In this document: piece by piece, positions 15,410-23,849 of the stretch | How the letters are laid out: every line of letters starts with the position of its first letter | Numbering within the stretch: the stretch's first letter is position 1 | Source of the DNA: an uncultured cyanobacterium | GTDB taxonomy: Bacteria > Cyanobacteriota > Cyanobacteriia > PCC-6307 > Cyanobiaceae | NCBI GenBank assembly: GCA_903858015.1 | Contig: CAIOGZ010000020.1 | Coordinates: 1 to 57,207, forward strand | Direction of reading: 5' to 3' | Length of the DNA stretch: 57,207 nt | Notes under the pieces: generated by a model | Databases searched by the model: none | What the model saw: only the letters and a program-made list of their open reading frames with translations | Told to the model about the DNA's origin: nothing | Program-made: the position numbers and the translations under genes

Positions 15410-16705
15410 TCATTTCAGAGCCTTGATCTTGAGGCTGTTGAGATAGGCCTGGGGGTTGTTGGAGTCAAACTTGGTGCCGTCGAAGAACACCTCCAAGCCA
15501 CGCGAATCGCCGACGGGACCAGCGCCGTAGCCATTGGCCTTGGCAGCGGTCCGCCAGAGGTCGCTGCGATTGACTTGATTGACCAGGGACTTGATGTTGG
15601 TTCCCTTCGGCAGATAGCCCCAGCGGATGTCTTCGGTCACAAACCAGGTGTCATGGCTCTTGTAGGGGAAGGAGGCATTGTCAGCCCAGAATTTCATCTT
15701 CAGGGCGGGGAGATTGGCAACCTTGCCCGTGCCAAAATCGATGGTGCCTTGAAGCCGGGGCAGCAGATCTTCCACACTGGCCTTGACGTACTTATCCTCA
15801 GCGAGGATCTTGGCTAGCTCATTGGTGTTGGCGGGGTTGTCGGCCCACTTCTGGGCCTGTTGCACGGCCATCAGCAGGCGCAGGGTGGCGTTGGGGTGCT
15901 TCTTCACCCAGTCGGCGCGCATCGAGAAGGCCTTCTCGGGGTGATTCTTCCAGAGTTGACCGGTGGTCAGGGCGGTATAACCAAGCTTCTTATTGACCAA
16001 GCGCTCGTTCCAGGGCTCGCCAACACAGAAGATATCCATGGTGCCCGATTTCATGTTGGCGACCATCTGCGGCGGCGGGATCACCACCAGATCAGCTTTC
16101 TTGTTTGGGTCGACACCATTGGCCGATAGCCAGTAGCGCATCCACAGGTCGTGGGTGCCGCCAGGGAAGGTCACAGCAGCCTTAAACTTGTCGCCGGTTG
16201 CATTCTTGCGATCGACCGCCTTGGCCAGACCCGGCGCGGAGGCACTGAACTTGTCCTTTAGAAATTCGTTGGAGGCTGAAATCGCCTGACCATTGAGGTT
16301 CAATCGCGCCAAAATGTACATCGGTACCGGCTGCCTGCTCTTGGTGATCGCCCCGCTGCTCAGCAGATAGGGCATCGGTGAAAGGATGTGGGCGCCATCG
16401 ATGCCGCCGCGGCCACCGCCCAGCTCCAGGTTGTCGCGGGTTACGGCCCAGGAGGTCTGCTTCTTGAGTTCCACTCCAGTCATGCCCTGCTTGACGAAGA
16501 AGCCCTTTTCCTTGGCGATGATCAGGGGGGCAGCATCGGTGAGGGCGATGAAACCAAGCTCCACCTTGGTGGTCTCAGGTTTGCCGGGGGCAGCCTGGAC
16601 GGGGCCGGCGCCCAGCAGGGTGGCGATACCGCCGAACTGAACCACCGCACCGGTGGCGGCGGCCAGGCCGGTGCGCAGGGCTTGGCGGCGAGTGAAAGGG
16701 ATCAT
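15410..16705 (-). CDS. nrtA: Nitrate/nitrite substrate-binding protein
   Basis: 431 residues from ATG 16705. The start at 16750 would place the twin-arginine signal 15 residues in and is less likely. The N-terminus IPFTRRQALRTGLAAATGAV followed by LLGAGPVQA is a Tat-type signal with a probable SPase I site. A lipobox Cys, known in some NrtA proteins, is not present, so the protein may be free in the periplasm. The mature part has the family segments VELGFIALTDAAPLIIAKEK, FPGGTHDLWMRYWLSANGVD, VVIPPPQMVANMKSGTMDIF and FVTEDIRWGYLP. It captures nitrate and nitrite for NrtB. Confidence 0.95.
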   Translation of the reverse strand: MIPFTRRQALRTGLAAATGAVVQFGGIATLLGAGPVQAAPGKPETTKVELGFIALTDAAPLIIAKEKGFFVKQGMTGVELKKQTSWAVTRDNLELGGGRGGIDGAHILSPMPYLLSSGAITKSRQPVPMYILARLNLNGQAISASNEFLKDKFSASAPGLAKAVDRKNATGDKFKAAVTFPGGTHDLWMRYWLSANGVDPNKKADLVVIPPPQMVANMKSGTMDIFCVGEPWNERLVNKKLGYTALTTGQLWKNHPEKAFSMRADWVKKHPNATLRLLMAVQQAQKWADNPANTNELAKILAEDKYVKASVEDLLPRLQGTIDFGTGKVANLPALKMKFWADNASFPYKSHDTWFVTEDIRWGYLPKGTNIKSLVNQVNRSDLWRTAAKANGYGAGPVGDSRGLEVFFDGTKFDSNNPQAYLNSLKIKALK

Positions 16706-17263
16706 GGGGATCTGGTAACGGAAAAGGGCGAAGATCGGCCGCCGGGACATGAAACTGAGCGGTGAACAGAGTCTCTGCCGATCGGCGAAACCGGCTGGAG
16801 GCAGTGGCGGGCTCGGTCGGAGCTGAGCCGTTTCCAGGCCGGAGGCATCAGAGCCAGGTACCCAGCAATGGGAGTCCTGGCGGCATCGTCATCCAAGCAG
16901 GCGCAGACAAGCTGGTTCGGATTGGAAACCGAGTTCCAACCCCAACCGACGGAAGTCGGACCGATTGGTGCTCGAGCGGACCGCTGGGGAGCCGACGACA
17001 CCAGAGCTGAACGGCCCGGCAGTTCGCATTACCTAGCTTCAGCATCTTTGGGAGAAGACACTGTTGCAAGGGCAGCTAAAGCCGCTGCCGGGAGTGCTTG
17101 GGGCGGCTGGTGGATGGAGAGCGACCGGCCAGCGACAACCAGGCTTCACAACAAAGAGCCCAGGGTGACTGTTCAAATCGGCGCCGATGCTTGCCGATCC
17201 AACTAAGGAACCATGCGGCCCTAGCCCGCGTCGGTGGCTTTCGTTACCGAAGCGCCCCCATCG
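16706..17263. other. Intergenic region upstream of nrtA
   Basis: About 560 bases with no convincing gene. It must contain the nrtA promoter on the minus strand. I searched it for the NtcA consensus GTA-N8-TAC and found no match; the only GTA (near 16857) is not followed by TAC at the right distance. No tRNA or repeat seen. Confidence 0.45.
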
Positions 17264-17731
17264 TCAGCTAATCAGCCCAAATTCCTTCAGGGCCCTGGGC
17301 AGGTTGCGCTGCTCGTGGCCGGGGTGGCAGAGCTTGACCAGGGCGAAACGTTCCAGTTCATCGAGGCGGCTCCAGTGCTCAGCGCCGAGGCTGACCCCCA
17401 GCTGCCGGCACGACTCCAGCAGGACGTCGGGGATGGCTTCTCCCGGCAGCCAGGCCGCGCTGCGGAGCGGATCGATCGATCGGGCCGGCCCTTGGGGTAG
17501 GTCGGCGCTACGGGCCAGCAGCCAGCTGCGCAGCCCGTTCAGATCGTCCGCACTGTCGGGCCAGGCCAGCAGCTCGCGCCGTTCCGCCTCGCTCAGCCCA
17601 TGCCAATGGGCCAGCTTCAGCTTCACCCCCGCCAGATCGAGCTTGCGACGCACCGCCATCGGGATGCAGCGCAGATCGTCGCTGAAGTCGGCTTCAAACC
17701 CGAAGATGCGCCGGTATTGGTCGCCACTCAT
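17264..17731 (-). CDS. narM: Nitrate-reductase-associated protein NarM
   Basis: 155 residues beginning MSGDQYRRIFGFEADFSDDL, with RCIPMAVRRKLDLAGVKLKL, HWHGLSEAERREL and LVKLCHPGH. This matches the nitrate reductase associated protein family, a cyanobacterial protein required for active NarB in strains where it has been tested. The ATG at 17731 overlaps the stop of the preceding TrpD2-like gene (ATGA), so expression is coupled. A longer open frame extends upstream but only overlaps that gene. Cytoplasmic, no membrane segment. Confidence 0.85.
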   Translation of the reverse strand: MSGDQYRRIFGFEADFSDDLRCIPMAVRRKLDLAGVKLKLAHWHGLSEAERRELLAWPDSADDLNGLRSWLLARSADLPQGPARSIDPLRSAAWLPGEAIPDVLLESCRQLGVSLGAEHWSRLDELERFALVKLCHPGHEQRNLPRALKEFGLIS

Positions 17732-18834
17732 GCCGCCAGCTCCTGACGCAGCCGCTCGCCGCAGCGGGCCTGCAGCAGGGCCCGGGCTTGATCGAGGGCC
17801 GCCGGCAGGCTGGTGAAGCGCCCCGCCAGCCAGAGGTAGGCCCCCAGATTCCAGAGCAGGGGCTCCGCCAGGGGACCTTCGCCGCAGAGCGCTGCCAGGC
17901 CCTCGCTTCGCCACGTCTCCAGGCTTGTCATGGCCTGTTCCGCTGCGGTGATGCCGTGGTCGCGGGGGTGCAGCAAAATCCGTTCCACCGTTCCATGGCG
18001 AACCCGGGCCGTGATTCCCGCCCGGGTGGTCGGCAGATCGGTGGAGCCCTCCAGACCCTTGACGGTGAGCAGATCGGTCTCGCCCGCCGCCTCCAGGGCC
18101 TCCCAGGCGCGGGTTTCGGTGGGGGGATGCACGAAGCCGCTCACGAGCAGGTGGTCGCCCCGGTGGGGTGTCCAAAGCAATTCCAGACTGGCCAGCGGTG
18201 GCCGTTTGCCGATCGCATCGCGGATGCTGACCAGCCGTTCAGCGGCTTGGAAGTGGTCGGGCTGGTGGGTGAGGGCCAGACCATGGCGATCCAGCCGTTC
18301 CTGAACAGCCGCCAGGGCCAGTCCCCGCCATTCAATACCCAAGGCGTGGAAGAGTTCGGCCAAGGTGACGCCGAACTTCACCGGCATCGGCCCACCGCCG
18401 TGCAGCACCACCGGCTGGCCTGCGGCGGCCAGGGTCAGGGCCAGCAGGGGAAGCAGGGGGGCCGTGCGGCTGCGGCCGTCATAGGGGACGCCAAAGCAGA
18501 GCGGTTTAGGCCCCGACGTGGTGAGGATGGGCCCATGGGCCCGGTAGCCATCCAGCATGCCGGTGAGTTCCAGGGGGGCTGGCCGGCGAATGCGGTGGGC
18601 AATCATGAAGGCCCCGATCTGGGCGTCGTCGACCCGACCCTCCAGCATCAGTTCGATCGCGGCGCGGGCTTCCTCGCGGCTGAGACCCGTGCTGGTGTGC
18701 TCGCCGCTGCCCACCTTGCCGATCAGCTCGCGAAACAGGACCCGATCCGGCCCCAGGGCCAAGAGCCGTTCGGCTCGGCGGTCTACCACCGGTTCGCCAG
18801 CGGCGGCCACCCCTGAATTTGGTAGCGATTGCAA
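17728..18834 (-). CDS. Anthranilate phosphoribosyltransferase family protein (TrpD2-like)
   Basis: 368 residues. Has the glycosyltransferase family 3 layout: an N-terminal helical part (VGSGEHTSTGLSREEARAAI, GRVDDAQIGAFMIAHRIR), then VLHGGGPMP as the phosphate-binding loop and GRSRTAPLLP. The canonical GTGGD motif of true TrpD is altered (GVPYDGRSRT), which places it in the TrpD2/YbiB-like side group whose substrate is not tryptophan precursors. Members sit next to narM/nirA in many picocyanobacteria. It is divergent from nirA and coupled to narM. The start could be an internal codon; 18834 is the first ATG. Confidence 0.8.
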   Translation of the reverse strand: MQSLPNSGVAAAGEPVVDRRAERLLALGPDRVLFRELIGKVGSGEHTSTGLSREEARAAIELMLEGRVDDAQIGAFMIAHRIRRPAPLELTGMLDGYRAHGPILTTSGPKPLCFGVPYDGRSRTAPLLPLLALTLAAAGQPVVLHGGGPMPVKFGVTLAELFHALGIEWRGLALAAVQERLDRHGLALTHQPDHFQAAERLVSIRDAIGKRPPLASLELLWTPHRGDHLLVSGFVHPPTETRAWEALEAAGETDLLTVKGLEGSTDLPTTRAGITARVRHGTVERILLHPRDHGITAAEQAMTSLETWRSEGLAALCGEGPLAEPLLWNLGAYLWLAGRFTSLPAALDQARALLQARCGERLRQELAA

Positions 18835-19204
18835 CAGGGCTCAGGTGGTCCAAGATGGTCCCATTGTCTCTGAGAGCGAAGGCTAGGAGCAGTTCGTCCT
18901 GATTCTGTGATTTCGCCCCAAGGGGGCCGATCCCTGAATCTCCGAGCTGTTTGGTGTGATCCACTCCTCCGGTACGTGCCGGTATGGGGATCCGACCTGG
19001 GTGGACCGCCCAGGGATTCAGCTCGCAGTTCGCTGCTCGACAGGTAGGTCGGCGTTAACGGCCCTCGGCGCCGGGCCGATCGCCACGGCCCCCCGGTCTG
19101 GGGATTGCAGACCAGTTAGCTCGCGGCAGCCCCATCCCCTCGGCCAGCTGCTTTCAACGGCATCGATTGATCGCAGGTTCCCATCCTTTCGCCCCCGCTC
19201 GGCT
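18835..19204. other. Divergent intergenic region between trpD2-like gene and nirA
   Basis: About 370 bases that must hold two divergent promoters. A frame open in register with nirA extends back to 18956 but has no family similarity, so ATG 19205 is taken as the nirA start. One near-match to an NtcA site lies at 18972. Confidence 0.5.
18972..18985 (+). promoter_or_regulatory. Candidate NtcA site (one mismatch) upstream of nirA
   Basis: GTACGTGCCGGTAT fits GTA-N8-TAC except that the last base is T. It lies about 220 bases before the nirA start. NtcA control of nirA is well established in cyanobacteria; this particular site is only a candidate. Confidence 0.25.
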
Positions 19205-20800
19205 ATGTCCGATTCCCCCTCTGCGGCCCCGGCCGCCCCCCTATCCCGGTTGGAAGAAGCCAAGGCCAGCTTCTGCGGCCTCGATCTTGCCCCCCGGCTT
19301 GAGCAGCTCGGCCGCAACGGCTGGGAATCCCTCGATGAGGCCACGCTCACGGTCCACCTCAAATGGCTGGGCATCTTTTTCCGGCCGGTCACTCCGGGGC
19401 GCTTCATGGTGCGGCTCAGGTTGCCGAATGGCGCCATCCGTGCTGAGCAACTGGCCCTGCTGGCCGATGTGGTCGACCGTTGTGGTGAACACGGCAGCGC
19501 CGACATCACCACCCGCCAGAACATCCAGCTGCGCGGTTTACTGCTGGAGGATATGGCTCCGCTGCTCGACGCCCTCGAGCGCGTTGGCCTCACCAGTCGC
19601 CAGTCGGGCCATGACAACCCCCGCAACATCACCGGCAACCCCTTGGCCGGCCTGGATCCCCAGGAGCTTGTCGATACGAGGCCCCTGGTGGATGCGATCC
19701 AGCTTGCCCTGCTGGGCCCCGATGGCCCCCGCAACCTGCCCCGCAAATTCAACGTCGCCGTCGGCGGCGCCCCGGACAGCTTCCTGCTCCACAACGACCT
19801 CGCTTTCCTGCCGGCGCTGCGGGCGGGGGAGTTGGGCTTCAGCGTGCTGGTGGGTGGATTCTTTTCCGCCCAGCGCAACGAACTAGCGGTGCCGCTGGGC
19901 CTTTGGCTCCGCTCGGAGCAGCTGCCTTCCTTCACCCTGGCGTTACTGAATCACTACATCGCCAACGGCAACCGCACGGCCCGTAACCGCAGCCGCTTGA
20001 TGTATCTGATCGACAGCCTTGGCCTCGACGCCTACCGTGCCGCCCTGCGCGCCAGCCATGCCGCCCTGGGCGGAACCGCCGCCGATCTGCTCGACCACGA
20101 TGGCTCCCATCTGGTCCATCGGGCCCCCCGCGATGTCTGCGGTGTCCATCCCCAGAAGCAGGAGGGTTTGTGTTGGGTGGGGCTGAATGTGCCCGTGGGC
20201 CGGCTGCAGGCCGACACCATGGCGGAGTTGGCCCGCCTCGCCCAGGAGTACGGCAGTGGTGATTTGCGCTTCAGCGAAAGCCAGAATGTGGTGATCGCCG
20301 ATGTGGAGCTGCATCGGGTCGAGGCGCTGCTGGCGGAGCCGCTGCTGGGGCGTTACCGCGCCGATCCGGGCCCCCTGCTGGCCGAAGCGGTGAGCTGCAC
20401 CGGCAACCACTACTGCGGCTTTGCCCTGATTCCCACCAAGTCCACGGCCCTGGCGGTGATCGAGGAGTTGGAGAAGCGCCTCGAGTTGCCCGAGGCCGTC
20501 CGCACCCATTGGACCGGGTGTCCCAATGCCTGCGGCCAGCCCTACATGGGCCAGATCGGTCTGATGGGGGCCAAGGCCCGCAAGGATGGCCAGATGGTGG
20601 AAGCCGCCAAGATTTTCCTGGATGGGTCGATGCAGGCTGATGGCCGTTTGGCCGAGCTCCACCACAAGGGGATTCCGCTCGACGAACTGCCAGATTCGCT
20701 GGAGGCCCTGTTGATTGAACGCTTCGGCGCCCGTCGCCGCCAGGCCTCTGCCGATTCTGGAGCCGATGCAGCAGCCGATGCAGCAGCGGTGCCATCGTGA
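19205..20800 (+). CDS. nirA: Ferredoxin-nitrite reductase
   Basis: 531 residues from ATG 19205. Two nitrite/sulfite reductase half-domains are visible (WLGIFFRPVTPGRFMVRLRL, GSADITTRQNIQLRGL; later VGLNVPVGRLQADTMAEL, DLRFSESQNVVI). The siroheme/[4Fe-4S] cysteines lie in SCTGNHYCGFALIPTK and HWTGCPNACGQPYMGQIG. It reduces nitrite to ammonium with six electrons from ferredoxin. The C-terminal tail is a short Ala/Asp repeat. It overlaps the start of the CbiX-like gene (GTGA) and heads a three-gene unit that also makes its cofactor. Confidence 0.97.
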   Translation: MSDSPSAAPAAPLSRLEEAKASFCGLDLAPRLEQLGRNGWESLDEATLTVHLKWLGIFFRPVTPGRFMVRLRLPNGAIRAEQLALLADVVDRCGEHGSADITTRQNIQLRGLLLEDMAPLLDALERVGLTSRQSGHDNPRNITGNPLAGLDPQELVDTRPLVDAIQLALLGPDGPRNLPRKFNVAVGGAPDSFLLHNDLAFLPALRAGELGFSVLVGGFFSAQRNELAVPLGLWLRSEQLPSFTLALLNHYIANGNRTARNRSRLMYLIDSLGLDAYRAALRASHAALGGTAADLLDHDGSHLVHRAPRDVCGVHPQKQEGLCWVGLNVPVGRLQADTMAELARLAQEYGSGDLRFSESQNVVIADVELHRVEALLAEPLLGRYRADPGPLLAEAVSCTGNHYCGFALIPTKSTALAVIEELEKRLELPEAVRTHWTGCPNACGQPYMGQIGLMGAKARKDGQMVEAAKIFLDGSMQADGRLAELHHKGIPLDELPDSLEALLIERFGARRRQASADSGADAAADAAAVPS

Positions 20801-22221
20801 TTGGGCCACGGCTGTCCTGCGTCGTGGCAACCCCCTCCGCCGTGGATCCGTCGCCGCCGCCCGCTGCCCTGCCCAGCCTGACCAACCCGGAGCGCTGGGG
20901 CTGGCTGCAGCGGCTGCGCAACGGCGATTGGCCGATCGAGCCCTGGTTAGCGGCGATTGAGACTGGCCGGCTGGCACTCGAGCAAGATCTGCTGCAGGCA
21001 TTGGCTGATCGGCTTGATTCTTCCGCCGTTGTGCGGCTACTGAGCTGGTGGCTGGCCCAGCCGCAGCGGGATTCGGCCTTGCCCGAGCGGATCTGCAGGC
21101 TCCGCTCTGCCGCTGTGGCCGCAGCGCTTCGCCGGGGCCTGTCCGAGCATCCGGAGCAGCAGCTGCAAGCCATTTTGTTGCCGCTGCTGGGCCACCAGCG
21201 CCAAGCGGCCGATTTTTTCCTGCTGCGACGCATGGTTCTGGAGCCGGCGTCGGCTGTGGTCCGCCGCGCCGCCCTGGAGGGCCTCTGCCTCGGGCTCAGT
21301 GCCTGGCCATTGGCCCGTTTGCGGACCACTTTGGTGCAGTTGGGTACGGACCTCGATCCTCACCTGGCTGCCTCTGCCGTCGATGCGCTGGCCCGCCTGC
21401 CCGATGGCCGCGCCAGCTTGGTGACGCTGCGCTCCGCCAGCCTCGATACCGCCGTTGCCGAGCGGGTTGACCGGCGCCTGGCTGCCTTGCCAGCTTCGCC
21501 GCTGCTCCTGCTGGTGCATGGCCGCGCCGAGGGCGAGATTCCCAGCGAGCTCCAAGACCTGGCCGCTGAGCTCCAGCAACGGCGCCGATCGCCTGTGCTG
21601 CTGCGGGCCCTCACGGATTCAGATCCCGCTGCGCTGCCTAGCTGCGATCAGCCCTTCTGGCTGGTGCCCCTACTGCTGCTGCCCGGAGAGCATGTCCGCC
21701 ACGACCTACCCCGGCTGCGTCAGGCCCTACGGGCCCAGTGCCGGCTGCGCTCGCTGCCATTTCTGGGCAGCTGGCCGGCCTGGCAACGGGCCCTTGGTCA
21801 GGAGCTCCTGCAGATTTTAAGCACTGGCGATTGGCCGCCCGGCAGTGAGCCCCTATTGCTTCATCATCCGGTTGCCTCCCCCTTGGCAGGTCGCTACCTC
21901 AGCCATCTGAGCGCCATGACCGGCGCTCGGGGGCTAGAGGTTCCTTATAATTTAAATACAACCAGTTTAAATGCAACCAGTTCAGATGCAACCAGTTCAG
22001 ATGCAACCAGTTCAGATGCAACCAGTTCAGATGCAACCAGTTCAGCTGTAATCATGCAGAGCATGCTCAACCATCCAGGCCCCCTTGTTCCCCTCACCTT
22101 GGCGGCCAATCGCCTCAGCAACGCCCTGCTGCCAGTCTTCGGTGCATCCGTTGCGGCTCCGCTGCTAACGAGAGCGAAACTGCGTCAGGTTTTGCTCGAA
22201 CGGCTTGAGGTACTCCCATGA
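20797..22221 (+). CDS. HEAT-repeat-like N-terminus fused to CbiX/SirB-type sirohydrochlorin ferrochelatase domain
   Basis: 474 residues, GTG start overlapping the nirA stop. Residues ~25-230 are Leu/Ala-rich helical repeats of HEAT type (for example LDPHLAASAVDALARLPDGR). Residues ~235-375 resemble CbiX/SirB: PLLLLVHGRAEGEIPSELQD gives the first metal-binding His and VPLLLLPGEHVRHDLP the second. A single CbiX domain is about 120 residues, so the protein is a fusion. Residues 389-418 are a five-residue TSSDA repeat. Placed between nirA and cobA, insertion of iron into sirohydrochlorin for NirA siroheme is the obvious role. It overlaps cobA by four bases. Confidence 0.75.
   Translation: MIGPRLSCVVATPSAVDPSPPPAALPSLTNPERWGWLQRLRNGDWPIEPWLAAIETGRLALEQDLLQALADRLDSSAVVRLLSWWLAQPQRDSALPERICRLRSAAVAAALRRGLSEHPEQQLQAILLPLLGHQRQAADFFLLRRMVLEPASAVVRRAALEGLCLGLSAWPLARLRTTLVQLGTDLDPHLAASAVDALARLPDGRASLVTLRSASLDTAVAERVDRRLAALPASPLLLLVHGRAEGEIPSELQDLAAELQQRRRSPVLLRALTDSDPAALPSCDQPFWLVPLLLLPGEHVRHDLPRLRQALRAQCRLRSLPFLGSWPAWQRALGQELLQILSTGDWPPGSEPLLLHHPVASPLAGRYLSHLSAMTGARGLEVPYNLNTTSLNATSSDATSSDATSSDATSSDATSSAVIMQSMLNHPGPLVPLTLAANRLSNALLPVFGASVAAPLLTRAKLRQVLLERLEVLP
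21961..22050 (+). repeat. 15-bp in-frame tandem repeat (TSSDA) in the CbiX-like gene
   Basis: Six units of 15 bp. The central four (21976-22035) are identical ACCAGTTCAGATGCA; the first and last have two to three changes. It encodes T-S-S-D-A. The unit is a multiple of three, so copy-number changes keep the frame. The adjacent sequence (GAGGTTCCTTATAATTTAAA) is AT-rich compared with the gene. Confidence 0.9.
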
Positions 22222-23021
22222 CAGCGGCGACTCCGGCGCAAGCGCAACCAAGGGGCACTGTGTACCTGGTAGGGGCCGGACCCGGTGATCCCGAACTGCT
22301 GACCCTTAAGGCCCATCGTTTGCTGCGTTGTTGCGATGCGCTCGTGCATGATTCTTTGGTGCCAAAGGCCCTGCTCGATTTGGTCCCGGAGCACTGCGAG
22401 AGGCACTTTGTCGGTAAGCGCCGCGGCCACCATTCAGTGCCCCAACCCAGTACGAATGCCATCCTTGTGGAGCTAGCTAGTCGGCATCGCACCGTGGTGC
22501 GGCTCAAGGGAGGAGATCCATTTTTGTTCGGACGCGGCGCTGAGGAGGCGGCCCACCTCGCTGCCCGGGGCGTGCCGGTTGAAGTCGTCCCTGGTGTTAC
22601 CGCCGGCATCGCTGCTCCGGCCTATGTAGGGATCCCTGTCACCCACCGCCGGGCGGGATCCAGTGTCACCTTTGTGACAGGCCATGAGGAGATTGATAAG
22701 GGGCGACCTGGCGTGGATTGGCGTGGCCTAGCCCGCAGCTCGGGAGGGTTGGTCATTTACATGGGTCTCCACAACTTGCGTCACATCTGCCAGGAATTGG
22801 CGGCCGGTGGCCTTGATTCGAAAACTCCTGCCGCTGTGATCCAACAAGGCACTGTGGTGGGACAGCGTCTGCTTGTTTCCTGTCTGGAGGAACTTGCAGA
22901 TAAAGTAGAGATTGAACGATTCACCTCGCCTGCGATCATTGTGGTTGGAGACGTGGTGGGACTAAGGGTTCCTGCCTGCTGCCCGGATCCGGCTGATGTC
23001 GAAATGCCGATTCCTTTTTGA
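22218..23021 (+). CDS. cobA: Uroporphyrinogen-III C-methyltransferase
   Basis: 267 residues. SAM-dependent tetrapyrrole methylase motifs: VYLVGAGPGDPELLTLKAHR, DALVHDSLV, VRLKGGDPFLFGRGAEEA, EVVPGVTAGIAAPAYVGIPV, LVIYMGLHNL. It converts uroporphyrinogen III to precorrin-2 on the way to siroheme. ATG overlaps the preceding stop (ATGA). No CysG-type dehydrogenase or ferrochelatase domain is attached, in line with the separate CbiX-like gene. Some cyanobacterial cobA genes also supply cobalamin synthesis. Confidence 0.95.
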   Translation: MTAATPAQAQPRGTVYLVGAGPGDPELLTLKAHRLLRCCDALVHDSLVPKALLDLVPEHCERHFVGKRRGHHSVPQPSTNAILVELASRHRTVVRLKGGDPFLFGRGAEEAAHLAARGVPVEVVPGVTAGIAAPAYVGIPVTHRRAGSSVTFVTGHEEIDKGRPGVDWRGLARSSGGLVIYMGLHNLRHICQELAAGGLDSKTPAAVIQQGTVVGQRLLVSCLEELADKVEIERFTSPAIIVVGDVVGLRVPACCPDPADVEMPIPF

Positions 23022-23137
23022 TCAAACCGTCGATACAAGCAATTTCATGGATTAAATCTTGGTTTTTAGAGCTCCAGCAAGTATGAGAAAAACCCTCAGG
23101 AAAGATCGATTCCCGTTGGCGATACCCTCAGGAGCAT

Positions 23138-23503
23138 TCAGGGACATTCGATCAGAACTGGCTGATCTGGTTTCAAGAGGCCAGGTAGCAAGAGGCCCGT
23201 CAGATCTCGCAGGCTATCAGCGGGACTTTGCTTCAAAACACCCGGTGCTGCAATCGCCACAGTGGTGAATAGGGTCATCGCAAGGGCGGCAACAACGCCC
23301 TCAACCAAAAAGCGCTTGCGAGGCTGCACCAACGGATGGCGATGCAGATAGGGCTTCGGTTTCTTTGCTGCACTCAAGCGTGGCCGTAGGGCGATGCTGT
23401 TGCGGGGACGCGGGAGATGCAGCGTTGGCCGGGATGGCGAGGCAACCCGAGCGGCTGAGGTGCTCCGATCAGTATTTAATTTGATGCCTAACTCAGTGGT
23501 CAT
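23138..23503 (-). CDS. Hypothetical small protein with one membrane segment
   Basis: 121 residues. The N-terminal ~65 residues are basic and Pro/Arg-rich. Residues ~66-90 form one hydrophobic segment (FLVEGVVAALAMTLFTTVAI), followed by a Leu/Pro-rich tail. No family recognised. The start lacks a clear ribosome-binding site, and the frame lies alone between cobA and the hydrolase gene. A real single-pass membrane protein is possible, but chance is not excluded. Confidence 0.35.
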   Translation of the reverse strand: MTTELGIKLNTDRSTSAARVASPSRPTLHLPRPRNSIALRPRLSAAKKPKPYLHRHPLVQPRKRFLVEGVVAALAMTLFTTVAIAAPGVLKQSPADSLRDLTGLLLPGLLKPDQPVLIECP

Positions 23504-23849
23504 TGGAGCTTTTGACTATCTTCTGCCAATCTTAGGCCGAATCCATGGGCTTGGCAACTCAACACTGCCAGTCTATGCAGCCAACCGCTGCAGCCAGCCA
23601 GGGGTGCGCATGCCCATGGAGGGCTGCGATGGGCCCATCGGTTGCTGGCAGGCGGCAGCATCGAGCGTGGCGTGGACTCAGATCGAACCGCACGAACAGA
23701 GTTAACGTTCTTTGAGTCTGCTTGGATCCATTAGAAGCTCACCACCCCAGTAGGCCAGGGTTGACTGCAGCAAAAGTGCTGAATCCCAGGATCAACAGCT
23801 GATCAGGGGCTCTGACAGGCTTAAAGCACAACTATGCGTTAGCGATCCC
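23504..23849. other. Intergenic, nothing recognised
   Basis: About 345 bases between a doubtful minus-strand gene and the hydrolase gene. No strong hairpin, repeat or RNA gene seen. Confidence 0.4.

Noticed and set aside
17732-18175. N-terminal extension of narM
   Set aside because: Overlaps the TrpD2-like gene in another frame and is Arg/Pro-rich; the ATGA-coupled start fits the family.
18956-19204. N-terminal extension of nirA
   Set aside because: Frame is open but the residues do not resemble nitrite reductase; ATG 19205 gives the normal length.
21961-22050. Tandem repeats as a possible CRISPR array
   Set aside because: Units are 15 bp, contiguous and in frame with no spacers.
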